DNA from: Pedobacter sp. L105
GTDB taxonomy: Bacteria > Bacteroidota > Bacteroidia > Sphingobacteriales > Sphingobacteriaceae
DNA length: 64,000 bases
Reading direction: 5' to 3'
Assembly: GCF_009765875.1 (NCBI RefSeq)
Contig: NZ_LMUP01000014.1
Location: 1-64,000, forward strand
The translations under genes and the position numbers were made by a program. How positions within the stretch are numbered: the first letter of the stretch is position 1; each line of letters starts with the position of its first letter. Below the pieces are notes generated by a model. It was not told the origin of the DNA, searched no databases, and saw only the letters and a program-made list of their open reading frames with translations. Shown in pieces: positions 42,319 to 51,250 of the stretch.

Positions 42319-43470
42319 ATGAACAAATTTTTCCTTTTATTGCTGCTGGCATCCTGCCGTATTTTAACTGCGAATGCCCAGGGAATAACCATCAATGTCC
42401 CGGAAATTACCAAGCCCGATACCACGGCTTCCAGTAAAGCGAAGATTACCATACAAGGGTTGTTCCAGGCCCGGTATGCGTTTAGCGGAAATAAAAATGT
42501 TGACGTAACCGGTTTGCAGCATATGGATGGTAAAGCTGTAGACAATAACTATAGTATCAAAAGGGCAAGGTTGCAGTTTACCTCAGAAATATCCGATCGT
42601 ACAACGGTTGTCATGCTCTTAAACCTGGCAGATTTTGAAGGAAACCCATCTAATAAGGTGCTGGAAAATGCCTATATCACTTATCGGCTTAACCCCTATA
42701 TCCATTTAAAAATGGGACAGTTCAGGCCGGCTTTCGGACTGGAGGATATGTATCCCGTAGATGTGATCAAATCCCTGGATTATTCCAATCAATATACCGC
42801 CTTTGGTAATAACGGATGGCAGAGCTTTCAGTTAGGGGCCAGTATTTTCGGTGGTGTTGGCGGTGCAATACCGATTAAATATGAAGTCTCAATGGTTAAT
42901 GGAAACAACAGGAACCAGCTAACCGACAACAATAACGGCAAGAGTTTTTCTACGCGTGTAGAATTTGAACTGGAGAAAAAGCTTCAGATTAAACTCGGAC
43001 TGAACGGAGGACTGGCCAGTGTGTATGGCAGCCATGTGTATGCTTCCGGCGCAGATCTATCCGCAACAGTACCTATTGTAAAAAAATGGTCGCTGGAAAT
43101 GGAAACTGAATTTAAGCAGGGAAATAACCATGCACTGTATTATGCCATGGATTCTGCCAAAAGGGTAGGTACCGTTTCGCAATACCAGATGCGGGGCATG
43201 TACTTCCTGCCAAATATCAGGTATGCTATTAATTACCACCGGTTAAGCTCACTGGAATTCTCCTGCAGGTATGAATACTTCGATGAAGATTTTAAACATG
43301 CCAGTAATCCGCGTCAAACCTATACACCAATGATCAGTGCCGAGTTCCTGAAAGCCTATAGTGCCAGGATACAGCTTGGGGTGAATATAGATCATTACAG
43401 TAAGAACGTTCCGCTCACTACCCAGTATAATAACTCGCTCTTCGTGGTACAGGTGCAGTCGAGGTTATAA
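42319..43470 (+). CDS. Outer-membrane porin, OprO/OprP (phosphate-selective porin) family
   Basis: This 383-residue protein has a signal peptide (FFLLLLLASCRILTANAQ) and a 16-strand-type barrel pattern: IQGLFQARYAFSGN, IKRARLQFTSEISDRTTVVM, ILNPY-like YRLNPYIHLKMGQFRPAFG, and a final strand ending in an aromatic-rich LFVVQVQSRL. PF07396 members pass phosphate or other anions. Here the gene opens an operon with a DASS anion transporter and the succinate oxidation genes, suggesting the porin admits C4-dicarboxylates. That substrate is an inference from context. Confidence 0.85.
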   Translation: MNKFFLLLLLASCRILTANAQGITINVPEITKPDTTASSKAKITIQGLFQARYAFSGNKNVDVTGLQHMDGKAVDNNYSIKRARLQFTSEISDRTTVVMLLNLADFEGNPSNKVLENAYITYRLNPYIHLKMGQFRPAFGLEDMYPVDVIKSLDYSNQYTAFGNNGWQSFQLGASIFGGVGGAIPIKYEVSMVNGNNRNQLTDNNNGKSFSTRVEFELEKKLQIKLGLNGGLASVYGSHVYASGADLSATVPIVKKWSLEMETEFKQGNNHALYYAMDSAKRVGTVSQYQMRGMYFLPNIRYAINYHRLSSLEFSCRYEYFDEDFKHASNPRQTYTPMISAEFLKAYSARIQLGVNIDHYSKNVPLTTQYNNSLFVVQVQSRL

Positions 43471-43510
43471 CGATCAATTATTTTTTTAAACCAACCATAC
43501 AATCTATCCA

Positions 43511-44974
43511 ATGACAAAACCTTCAGTAGCAGCCATCGTGCTGCCCAAAGAAATCCAGCTTATTCCCCTGCTGATCACGGTAGTGGTTGGCCTGGTTATC
43601 TGGTTTATCCCCGCTCCGGAAGGAGTGAAACCACAGGCCTGGCATTTGCTGGCTATATTCCTGGCTACCATACTGGGCATTATCCTAAAGGCTTCCCCAA
43701 TGGGAACGCTCTGTATGATGGCCATTGCGGTGGTTGCCATTACGGGTGTTCTGGCACCGGGCGACCCTGCCAAGTCTGTAACCCTTGCGCTGAGCAGTTT
43801 TGGCGATAAAGTGATCTGGCTCATCGGCATTAGTTTTTTTATTGCCCGCGGTTTTATCAAAACAGGACTGGGCAGCAGGATTGCTTATATTTTTATCAAG
43901 TTTTTTGGTAAAAGCCCTTTAGGCCTGGCCTATAGCCTGGGTGCAGCAGATCTGATCCTTGCACCCGCTATTCCAAGCAATACGGCCAGGGGTGGCGGTA
44001 TCATTTATCCGATCATGAAGTCCATGTCAATGAGCCTGGGCTCTATGCCCGATAAACCAGAAACACACCGCAAGGTTGGCGCTTACCTTACATTGAACAG
44101 TTATTATATGAACCTGATTGGTTCTGCCATGTTCCTTACCGGTACGGCTAGTAACCCTATGGCGCAGAAGTTTGCTGCCGGCATGGGCATACACTTCACC
44201 TGGATGTCGTGGTTCTGGGCCGCTATCGTTCCAGGCATGGCCTCGGTAGTTATTATTCCCTATTTATTGTACAAAATTTTTCCTCCCGAACTAAAGACAA
44301 CACCCGAGGCACCCGCTATGGCTGTACAAAAGCTGAAAGAGATGGGGGCGATCACAAAAAATGAATGGCTGATGCTGCTCGCTTTTGCCATTTTACTGGT
44401 ACTGTGGGTAACCGGCGATATCTTTAAAATAGATGCTACTACCACCGCTTTTATAGGCTTAACTATTCTTTTGCTCACACAGGTATTGACCTGGGATGAT
44501 GTGAAATCAGAAAAGGGCGCCTGGGATACCATCGTGTGGTTTGCCACTTTAGTGATGATGGCCGGACAGTTAAACTCACTGGGTTTTATCCCCTGGTTCG
44601 GACATCTGATTCAGGTGCAGCTGCTGGGCCTATCCTGGACGATCGCTTTTCCCATTATCGTGCTTGTTTATTTTTTCAGCCATTACCTGTTTGCCAGTGC
44701 AACAGCACATGTGGCCGCCATGTATGCCGCTTTACTGGCAGTAGGCGTGGCCATGGGCGTACCGCCAATGCTGCTGGCACTGATGCTGGGTTTTACCGGT
44801 TCATTGTATGGCACACTTACACATTATGCACATGGCCCGGCACCGGTATTTTTTGGGAGCGGTTATGTAGAGATCAAACAATGGTGGACCATCGGTTTAC
44901 TCATCGGTATTGTCTTTTTAGCTATCTGGATGGGCTTAGGCGGTTTATGGTGGAAAGTAACAGGAATTTATTAA
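43511..44974 (+). CDS. DASS (SLC13) family anion/dicarboxylate transporter
   Basis: This 487-residue inner-membrane protein has about 12 TM helices and the DASS repeat motifs: PAIPSNTARGGGIIYPI (first SNT motif) with TGTASNPMAQKFA, and in the second half SATAHVAAMYAALLAVG. It contains AWDTIVWFATLVMMAGQLN, typical of CitT/DIT1-type carriers. Members import or exchange succinate, malate, citrate or 2-oxoglutarate. Forty bases separate it from the porin stop and 18 from sdhC, so it lies inside the operon; a C4-dicarboxylate is the most likely substrate. Confidence 0.88.
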   Translation: MTKPSVAAIVLPKEIQLIPLLITVVVGLVIWFIPAPEGVKPQAWHLLAIFLATILGIILKASPMGTLCMMAIAVVAITGVLAPGDPAKSVTLALSSFGDKVIWLIGISFFIARGFIKTGLGSRIAYIFIKFFGKSPLGLAYSLGAADLILAPAIPSNTARGGGIIYPIMKSMSMSLGSMPDKPETHRKVGAYLTLNSYYMNLIGSAMFLTGTASNPMAQKFAAGMGIHFTWMSWFWAAIVPGMASVVIIPYLLYKIFPPELKTTPEAPAMAVQKLKEMGAITKNEWLMLLAFAILLVLWVTGDIFKIDATTTAFIGLTILLLTQVLTWDDVKSEKGAWDTIVWFATLVMMAGQLNSLGFIPWFGHLIQVQLLGLSWTIAFPIIVLVYFFSHYLFASATAHVAAMYAALLAVGVAMGVPPMLLALMLGFTGSLYGTLTHYAHGPAPVFFGSGYVEIKQWWTIGLLIGIVFLAIWMGLGGLWWKVTGIY

Positions 44975-44992
44975 GGAATATAAAAGAAAAAT

Positions 44993-45670
44993 ATGAAAAT
45001 CAACTTATTAACCAGCACTTTGTCGCGTAAGAACCTGATGGCCCTTACCGGATTGTTCCTCTGTTTTTTCCTGCTGATCCATTTACTGGGTAACCTGCAA
45101 TTATTGCTCCCGGCGGCTAAAGCCTCGGAGATGTTCAACTGGTATTCCGATCTGCTGTCTACCAATATCTTTATTATGATGATCTCCTATGTGCTTTATT
45201 TCTGCCTCATCGCACATGCTGTAGACGCTCTGGTGATCACGCTTAAAAACAAAAAGACAGCGGCAAAGTACGTGTATGACGACCGTAAGCAGGTAAGTAA
45301 ATGGTATTCCCGGAATATGGGGATACTGGGCAGCTTATTATTGATCTTCCTGGTGATCCACTTTAAAGATTTCTGGTACGTCTATAAATTCGGTGCCCTG
45401 CCTTATGACAGAAACGGGCACAAAGACTTGTACGCCATTGTAGTGAATGCTTTTAAATCCTGGTGGTACGTATTGATCTATGTGTTGGCGATGATTGCTC
45501 TGGGCTACCATTTACTGCATGGTTTTAAAAGTGCAGTAAGGACACTTGGATTGTACCATCCCCGTTATGCGGGTTATGTGCAGGTCTTCGGCATCTTCTA
45601 CAGTTATGCGCTTAGCATCGGCTTTGCCATCATTCCCATTTATGTTCACCTTACTCAATTCGGATTATGA
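44993..45670 (+). CDS. sdhC: Succinate dehydrogenase/fumarate reductase cytochrome b subunit
   Basis: This 225-residue membrane anchor has five predicted TM helices. It shows the Bacteroidota b558-type pattern: RKNLMALTGLFLCFFLLIHLLGNLQLL (heme-binding His), IAHAVDALVITL, and LLIFLVIHFKDFWY with more His ligands, then ALGYHLLHGFKSAVRTLG. Two b hemes and quinone binding are expected. It overlaps sdhA by an ATGA, so translation is coupled. In this single-anchor (type B-like) complex no separate SdhD is needed. Confidence 0.92.
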   Translation: MKINLLTSTLSRKNLMALTGLFLCFFLLIHLLGNLQLLLPAAKASEMFNWYSDLLSTNIFIMMISYVLYFCLIAHAVDALVITLKNKKTAAKYVYDDRKQVSKWYSRNMGILGSLLLIFLVIHFKDFWYVYKFGALPYDRNGHKDLYAIVVNAFKSWWYVLIYVLAMIALGYHLLHGFKSAVRTLGLYHPRYAGYVQVFGIFYSYALSIGFAIIPIYVHLTQFGL

Positions 45671-47583
45671 AATTAGATGCCAAAATTCCGGCAGGCCCCT
45701 TAGCGGATAAGTGGAGCTCTTATAAAGAACATGCAAAATTAGTAAACCCTGCCAACCGGAAGAAACTGCCGGTAATCATTATCGGAACTGGTTTATCGGG
45801 TGCCTCTGCGGCGGCATCGCTGGCAGAGCAGGGTTATCCTGTAACTTCTTTTTGCTTCCAGGATTCTGCCCGAAGGGCACATTCCGTAGCCGCACAAGGA
45901 GGGGTAAATGCTGCAAAAAATTATCAGAATGACGGCGATTCGGTTTACCGGATGTTTTATGATACGTTAAAAGGTGGCGACTTCAGGTCGCGGGAAGCCA
46001 ATGTTTACCGCCTGGCAGAATGTTCATTGAACCTGATTGACCAGGCTGTGGCGCAGGGTGTTCCCTTTGCCAGGGAGTATGGCGGCTATTTGAGCAACCG
46101 CTCTTTTGGCGGTGTGCAGGTAAGCCGTACATTTTATGCACGCGGACAAACCGGGCAGCAGCTGTTGCTGGGTGCTTATCAGGCATTGATGAAACAGGTA
46201 GACCTGAAAAAAGTAACCCTCCATACCCGGCATGAAATGCTCGACCTGGTGGTGGTAGACGGCAAAGCAAAAGGTGTGATTGTTCGTAACCTGGATTCTG
46301 GTGAAATTGAGCGTTATGCAGCTCCGGCCGTTGTGATTGCTACCGGTGGTTTCGGAAAGATCTACTATTTGTCTACGCTGGCCATGGGCTGTAATGCTTC
46401 GGCCATCTGGCGGGCGCACAAAAGAGGGGCTTTGATGGCCTGTCCCAGCTGGACGCAGATCCATCCCACCTGTCTGCCGCAGGCAGGAGATTATCAGTCT
46501 AAGTTAACACTGATGTCAGAATCCCTGCGTAACGACGGACGGATCTGGGTACCCAAATTAAAGGACGAAAAGAGAGAGGCCAATGCTATTCCAGAAGAGG
46601 AAAGGGATTATTACCTGGAAAGGCGTTATCCGTCTTTTGGTAACCTGGCACCACGTGATATTGCTTCCAGAGCAGCGAAAGAGAGGATTGATGCCGGTTT
46701 TGGCGTAGGTAAACAGCGCAATGCAGTTTACCTGGATTTCTCTAAAGTGATCAAAGAACAAGGCATAGATAAGGTGAAAGAAAAGTATGGCAACCTGTTT
46801 TCTATGTATAAAAAGATTACCGCTGATGATGCTTATGCGGCACCGATGAAGATCTCTCCGGCAGCCCACTTTTCTATGGGCGGGCTCTGGGTAGATTATG
46901 AACTGATGACTACCATCCCGGGGCTTTTTGCGGTAGGTGAAGCCAATTTTGCCGACCATGGTGCTAACCGGCTGGGGGCAAATTCATTGTTGCAGGCTTC
47001 TGTAGACGGCTACTTTATCCTTCCTTATACGCTGGCCAATTATCTGGCCGGAGAACTGAAGGCAGAAAAGATCACCACTAAACATCCTCAGTTTGATCTG
47101 GCAGAAAAAGAAGTGAAGGAACAGCTGGCAAAGCTGATAAAGATTAAAGGCACCAAAACGGCAGATGATTTTCACAAGGAACTAGGGAAGTTATTATATG
47201 ATAAATGTGGTTTATCACGTTCTGCTGCCGGCTTAAAAGAAGCCATAGCCGGTATTCAAGTGTTGCGGGCTGCATTTTACAAAGAACTGATCGTTTCGGG
47301 CGAGCCCGGAGAGATCAATGCCGAGCTGGAAAAAGCGGGCAGGGTGGCCGATTATCTGGAGATCTCGGAGCTGATGTGCCATGATGCACTGAGCCGTGAA
47401 GAATCTTGCGGGGCGCATTTCAGGGAAGAATACCAAACCCCTGATGGCGAAGCACTCCGTAACGACGAAAAGTTCTGTTACGTTTCTGCCTGGGAATGGG
47501 CAGGAAAGGATATCGAACCTGTCCTTCATCCGGAACCGCTGGTATTCGAGTTTGTTAAATTATCTGTTAGAAGTTATAGCTAG
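45667..47583 (+). CDS. sdhA: Succinate dehydrogenase/fumarate reductase flavoprotein subunit
   Basis: This 638-residue subunit carries covalent FAD and oxidises succinate to fumarate. It has the dinucleotide fold (VIIIGTGLSGASAAASLAEQGY), the FAD-linking His in RRAHSVAAQGGVNAAKN, and substrate-site residues in HPTCLPQAGDYQSKLTLMSESLR. Further matches are GVGKQRNAVYLDFS, PAAHFSMGGLWVDYELMTTIPGLFAVGEANFADHGANRLGANSLL, and the C-terminal HFREEYQTPDGEA. Length is typical for the type B group. It lies between sdhC and sdhB in the usual order. Confidence 0.95.
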   Translation: MKLDAKIPAGPLADKWSSYKEHAKLVNPANRKKLPVIIIGTGLSGASAAASLAEQGYPVTSFCFQDSARRAHSVAAQGGVNAAKNYQNDGDSVYRMFYDTLKGGDFRSREANVYRLAECSLNLIDQAVAQGVPFAREYGGYLSNRSFGGVQVSRTFYARGQTGQQLLLGAYQALMKQVDLKKVTLHTRHEMLDLVVVDGKAKGVIVRNLDSGEIERYAAPAVVIATGGFGKIYYLSTLAMGCNASAIWRAHKRGALMACPSWTQIHPTCLPQAGDYQSKLTLMSESLRNDGRIWVPKLKDEKREANAIPEEERDYYLERRYPSFGNLAPRDIASRAAKERIDAGFGVGKQRNAVYLDFSKVIKEQGIDKVKEKYGNLFSMYKKITADDAYAAPMKISPAAHFSMGGLWVDYELMTTIPGLFAVGEANFADHGANRLGANSLLQASVDGYFILPYTLANYLAGELKAEKITTKHPQFDLAEKEVKEQLAKLIKIKGTKTADDFHKELGKLLYDKCGLSRSAAGLKEAIAGIQVLRAAFYKELIVSGEPGEINAELEKAGRVADYLEISELMCHDALSREESCGAHFREEYQTPDGEALRNDEKFCYVSAWEWAGKDIEPVLHPEPLVFEFVKLSVRSYS

Positions 47584-47588
47584 AAATC

Positions 47589-48335
47589 ATGAAAATACAT
47601 CTTAAAATATGGCGTCAGAAAGATGCCTCCACAAAAGGTAAACTGGTTGATTACGACCTGGATCAGGTAGACCAGAATATGTCTTTTCTGGAAATGATAG
47701 ATACACTGAATAAACAGTTGATTCTTAAAGGTGATACACCGGTAGAGTTTGACCACGACTGCAGGGAAGGCATTTGCGGAAGCTGCGGCATGATGATCAA
47801 CGGTCAGGCGCATGGCCCGGTACCCGGATTAACGGTATGCCAGCTGCACATGCGTGAGTTTGCAGCAAATGAAACGATCTATGTAGAACCCTTCAGGGCT
47901 TTGGCTTTTCCGGTTAAGCGCGACCTGAAAGTGGACCGTTCTTCTTTCGACAGGATCATCCAGTCGGGTGGTTACATCACTGCTAATACCGGGCAGCCAC
48001 AGGAAGCGAATGCGCAGCTGATCACCCATGAGATCGCCGAAGCTGCTTTTGATTCTGCCGCCTGTATCGGCTGTGGTGCCTGCGTAGCTACCTGTAAAAA
48101 TTCAAGTGCAGCATTGTTTACTTCAGCTAAGATTTCCCATCTGGTAAAATTACCCCAGGGAAAACAGGAAGCCGCTAAAAGGGTACTCAAGATGGTTGCA
48201 CAAATGGATGCAGAAGGCTTTGGCCATTGCAGTAACACAGAAGCCTGCGAAGCGAAATGCCCGCAGGGCATATCCGTATTAAACATAGCCCGGATGAATT
48301 GGGAACATCTAAAAGCAGCAATATTTAAAGATTAA
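47589..48335 (+). CDS. sdhB: Succinate dehydrogenase/fumarate reductase iron-sulfur subunit
   Basis: This 248-residue subunit transfers electrons from FAD to the membrane anchor. The [2Fe-2S] site is in FDHDCREGICGSCGMMING with a later Cys in LTVCQLHM. The [4Fe-4S] site begins CIGCGACVATCKN. The distal cluster Cys residues are in GHCSNTEACEAKCPQGIS. It starts five bases after the sdhA stop and is followed by fumC 11 bases later. Length fits the family. Confidence 0.95.
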   Translation: MKIHLKIWRQKDASTKGKLVDYDLDQVDQNMSFLEMIDTLNKQLILKGDTPVEFDHDCREGICGSCGMMINGQAHGPVPGLTVCQLHMREFAANETIYVEPFRALAFPVKRDLKVDRSSFDRIIQSGGYITANTGQPQEANAQLITHEIAEAAFDSAACIGCGACVATCKNSSAALFTSAKISHLVKLPQGKQEAAKRVLKMVAQMDAEGFGHCSNTEACEAKCPQGISVLNIARMNWEHLKAAIFKD

Positions 48336-48346
48336 TAAAACAGATC

Positions 48347-49777
48347 ATGTCAAACGAAATCAAACCAATAACCATTCCCCCAGTCAATTTCAGAACTGAA
48401 AAGGATACCATGGGCGAAGTGCAGGTTCCGGCCACTCAATACTGGGGACCGCAAACCGAAAGGTCGCGCAATAACTTTGAGATTGGCCCGAAGGCTTCTA
48501 TGCCAGAGGAGATCATCACGGCCTTTGCCTATCTTAAAAAAGCTGCGGCTTATGCTAATACTGATTTAAAAGTGCTAAGCGAGGAGAAAAGAGATCTGAT
48601 TGTTCAGGTATGTGAAGAGATCCTGGAAGGAAAACTGGCCGGTGAATTTCCACTGGTTATCTGGCAGACAGGATCGGGCACGCAATCCAATATGAATGTA
48701 AACGAAGTAATTTCTAACCGGGTAAATGTTATACAAGGTCATCAACTGGGAGAGGGCAAACCTTTTATTCATCCGAATGATGATGTGAATATGTCGCAAT
48801 CTTCCAATGATACTTTTCCTACGGCGATGCATATTGCGGCTTACAAAATTCTGATCGATGTAACCATACCCGGTATAGAGGGTTTACGTGATACACTGAA
48901 AGCAAAATCCGAGGAATTTAAGCATGTAGTGAAAATTGGGCGCACCCATTTAATGGATGCTGTTCCGCTGACCCTGGGGCAGGAAATATCTGGTTATGTA
49001 TCACAGCTGGACCATGGGCTTCGGGCATTGAGAAACACGCTCGACCATCTTTCTGAGCTTGCCCTTGGCGGTACGGCTGTAGGTACAGGGATGAATACCC
49101 CAAAAGGGTATGCGGTTAAGGTTGCTGAATACATTGCTAAATTTACCAACTTTCCTTTCCGCACGGCGGATAACAAATTTGAAGCTTTATCGGCCCATGA
49201 TGCTATGGTAGAGAGCCATGGCGCCTTAAAACAAATTGCGGTATCCTTAATGAAGATCGCCAATGATATACGGATGCTGGCTTCAGGGCCGCGCTGCAGT
49301 ATCGGTGAACTGCATTTGCCTGAAAACGAACCCGGATCTTCCATCATGCCGGGTAAGGTAAACCCTACCCAGAATGAAGCGGTTACCATGATCGCAGCGC
49401 AGGTAATGGGCAATGATGTGGCTATCAGCATAGGCGGATCAAACGGGCAGTATCAGCTCAACGTATTCAAACCGGTTATTGCAGCTAACTTTTTACAGTC
49501 GGCCAGGTTGATAGGTGATGCCTGCGCTTCCTTTAATAAACATTGTGCGGCAGGTATTGAGCCAAACTATGAGGGGATAAAAAAACACCTGGAAGAATCC
49601 TTAATGCTGGTTACCGCTTTGAGCCCTCATATTGGTTATGAAAATTCGGCCAAAATCGCAAAGAAAGCGCTGAAAGAAAACATCACGTTGCGTCAGGCCG
49701 CCGTAAGCCTGGGTTTATTAACCAGCGAGGATTTTGATCAGTGGGTTAAACCAGAAGATATGGTAGGAACAATATAG
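48347..49777 (+). CDS. fumC: Fumarate hydratase, class II
   Basis: This 476-residue enzyme converts fumarate to (S)-malate without an Fe-S cluster. It shows the superfamily signature GSSIMPGKVNPTQNEAV with the catalytic Ser, TGSGTQSNMNVNEVISN, NDDVNMSQSSNDTFPTAMHI and KIGRTHLMDAVPLTLGQE. It is the last gene of the porin-DASS-sdhCAB operon, directly using the product of succinate dehydrogenase. A strong shared terminator follows. Confidence 0.94.
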   Translation: MSNEIKPITIPPVNFRTEKDTMGEVQVPATQYWGPQTERSRNNFEIGPKASMPEEIITAFAYLKKAAAYANTDLKVLSEEKRDLIVQVCEEILEGKLAGEFPLVIWQTGSGTQSNMNVNEVISNRVNVIQGHQLGEGKPFIHPNDDVNMSQSSNDTFPTAMHIAAYKILIDVTIPGIEGLRDTLKAKSEEFKHVVKIGRTHLMDAVPLTLGQEISGYVSQLDHGLRALRNTLDHLSELALGGTAVGTGMNTPKGYAVKVAEYIAKFTNFPFRTADNKFEALSAHDAMVESHGALKQIAVSLMKIANDIRMLASGPRCSIGELHLPENEPGSSIMPGKVNPTQNEAVTMIAAQVMGNDVAISIGGSNGQYQLNVFKPVIAANFLQSARLIGDACASFNKHCAAGIEPNYEGIKKHLEESLMLVTALSPHIGYENSAKIAKKALKENITLRQAAVSLGLLTSEDFDQWVKPEDMVGTI

Positions 49778-49790
49778 CCCTGATTTGATG

Positions 49791-49833
49791 AAGAAAACAG
49801 ATAGAGGAAACCTGTTCCTCTATCTGTTTTCTT
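49791..49833. terminator. Shared terminator of fumC operon and Crp/Fnr gene
   Basis: A perfect 18-bp stem (49791-49808 with 49816-49833) has a 7-base loop. The left arm starts AAGAAAACAG and the right arm ends CTGTTTTCTT, so each strand shows a T-rich 3' side. The right arm overlaps the final codons and stop of the minus-strand Crp/Fnr gene. Confidence 0.8.
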
Positions 49834-50422
49834 TGATCATTTTAGATAAGTATTGGGGGGTAACTTCCAAAAATGAGGCGATAATTTCCTTTGATACTTT
49901 CTGTTCTACATAGGGATAGCGGTCTAGTAATTCCTGGTACCTTTCCCATGCAGATGGCTTCGCATAGTTATAAAAGCTTTTGTGGCTATATTTATTACTG
50001 TACACGACCAGTTTACTCATAAATCTGTTGATAAAAGGGAAGCGCTCAAAAATATCAATTAGCTGCTGATAGGAAATTGAGTTCAGCGTACTATTTGGCA
50101 TTACTTCGAGGTAGATATCAGTTGGTGTTCTGTGAATAAAGCTATTCACATCGGTCATGATAGAATGGTCATCCCATAAAAAGGTTGTTTTTTCTTTTCC
50201 TTTTTCATCGGTTTTATAACCGCGTACTACGCCCTTCACAATGAAATAAATGCGGTCGGGAATCATGCCGGCCGTTAGGATCAGCACCCGGTGATTGTGG
50301 TGACTGGTACTGATCCGGGAATTGACATATTGGATCAATTCGCTTCTTATCATTCCGTTTTTTAATTCTTCTGGCATAGGGTCCAGGTCCAGGAGATAAT
50401 CTGTTAAATTTTGCTTTATCAT
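49820..50422 (-). CDS. Crp/Fnr family transcriptional regulator
   Basis: This 200-residue protein has a cNMP-binding-like beta-barrel (about 30-120: ILTAGMIPDRIYFIVKGVVRGYKTDEKGKEKTTFLW), a dimer helix and a short C-terminal HTH (KVSKEIIASFLEVTPQYLSKMIKENR). In Bacteroidota this compact Crp/Fnr subgroup is common and often lacks cAMP-binding residues; the PRSLA/RTA ligand motif is not evident. No Cys cluster for Fe-S sensing is seen. It is divergent from the MauE-like/peptide operon across about 370 bases, so it is a candidate regulator of that operon; this is inferred. Confidence 0.85.
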   Translation of the reverse strand: MIKQNLTDYLLDLDPMPEELKNGMIRSELIQYVNSRISTSHHNHRVLILTAGMIPDRIYFIVKGVVRGYKTDEKGKEKTTFLWDDHSIMTDVNSFIHRTPTDIYLEVMPNSTLNSISYQQLIDIFERFPFINRFMSKLVVYSNKYSHKSFYNYAKPSAWERYQELLDRYPYVEQKVSKEIIASFLEVTPQYLSKMIKENR

Positions 50423-50631
50423 GTTTTTACAGTTATAGGTTTTTTAGCTGTTACACTACAGGCATTGTTACTATGATATAATTATCACAGCTTATTATTT
50501 AGCATTATCTCTCAAAACAAATCTAAAATTTATTATGGAATAATAACACTAACAGATGTAGTATTGCTTGTGTGTTATTACCTGTAAAGCACTGGCGTAA
50601 AACAACCTTTTTACAGGGAAATATAAAACGT
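50423..50631. other. Intergenic region with a small inverted repeat
   Basis: This AT-rich stretch lies between the Crp/Fnr gene and the 23-base repeat array. It contains CCTGTAAA (50581-50588) and TTTACAGG (50610-50617), an 8-bp inverted repeat 21 bases apart. No ORF or clear promoter box was identified. Confidence 0.4.
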
Positions 50632-50737
50632 TTTTTGAACCTGAGATTAAGTCATTTCTGAAACTGAGGTTAAGCTGTTTCTGAAACTAAAGTTAAGTAA
50701 TTTTTGAATCTCAGATTAAGTGATTTCTGAAATCAAA
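50632..50737. repeat. Array of 23-base direct repeats upstream of the peptide operon
   Basis: Four full units begin at 50632, 50655, 50678 and 50701, each exactly 23 bases; a fifth half-unit starts at 50724. The consensus is close to TTTCTGAAACTGAGGTTAAG plus TNA, with the conserved cores TGAA and TTAAG. The array ends about 55 bases before the ATG of the MauE-like gene. It could be a multi-site operator or a leftover end of an IS21-like element, whose ends hold multiple direct repeats. Confidence 0.75.
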
Positions 50738-50791
50738 GGCACTCCTTTAAGGAATGTACCGTCTTAACTTAGTACTACTAATTATTTACTT

Positions 50792-51250
50792 ATGGAAACA
50801 ACACTGAAAAAAAGATCGCCTTTTTTTATAGGCGAAAAGCGTAAAATGATCATTAGAGAGGTGATTATCTCCTTTTTCATCCTTCTATTTATGCACACGG
50901 CAACCAGCAAAATATTCACGTTTAAAAGCTTTGACAAAGTACTGAGCGAGGTGCCGATGTTTGGTTCTTTTCATACTGCAATTGCAGTTATGATCCCTTC
51001 TTTAGAGATCATTATCGGGGCGCTTTTGATCGTTCCCGTAACCAGGAAAATCGGCCTTTATGCTTCGCTGATTTTGATGGTGATTTTTACAATTTATCTG
51101 AGTTATATGGTGCTCTCTATGCACAGGCTGCCATGCAGCTGCGGAGGGATTATTTCTCACCTGTCCTGGCAAAATCATATCTGGCTGAATGCTGGTTTGA
51201 TTGTGCTTGCATCCTTTGGAATCTTAACAAACCTAAATAAAAAACAATGA
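50792..51250 (+). CDS. MauE/DoxX-like redox-associated membrane protein
   Basis: This 152-residue inner-membrane protein has four predicted TM helices (IIREVIISFFILLFMHTATSK, IAVMIPSLEIIIGALLIVPV, IGLYASLILMVIFTIYLSYMV, and a last helix ending FGILTNL). Between helices 3 and 4 lies LPCSCGG, the Cys-x-Cys-Gly-Gly motif of MauE-type proteins. MauE supports disulfide formation in methylamine dehydrogenase, and relatives are thought to serve exported Cys proteins. Its stop overlaps the start region of the first of three exported two-Cys proteins, making these the probable clients. Client identity is an inference. Confidence 0.8.
   Translation: METTLKKRSPFFIGEKRKMIIREVIISFFILLFMHTATSKIFTFKSFDKVLSEVPMFGSFHTAIAVMIPSLEIIIGALLIVPVTRKIGLYASLILMVIFTIYLSYMVLSMHRLPCSCGGIISHLSWQNHIWLNAGLIVLASFGILTNLNKKQ

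Noticed and set aside
46024..46464. 146-residue minus-strand ORF within sdhA
   Set aside because: It is a shadow of the conserved flavoprotein coding sequence.
48994..49431. 145-residue minus-strand ORF within fumC
   Set aside because: It is a shadow of the strongly conserved fumarase reading frame.
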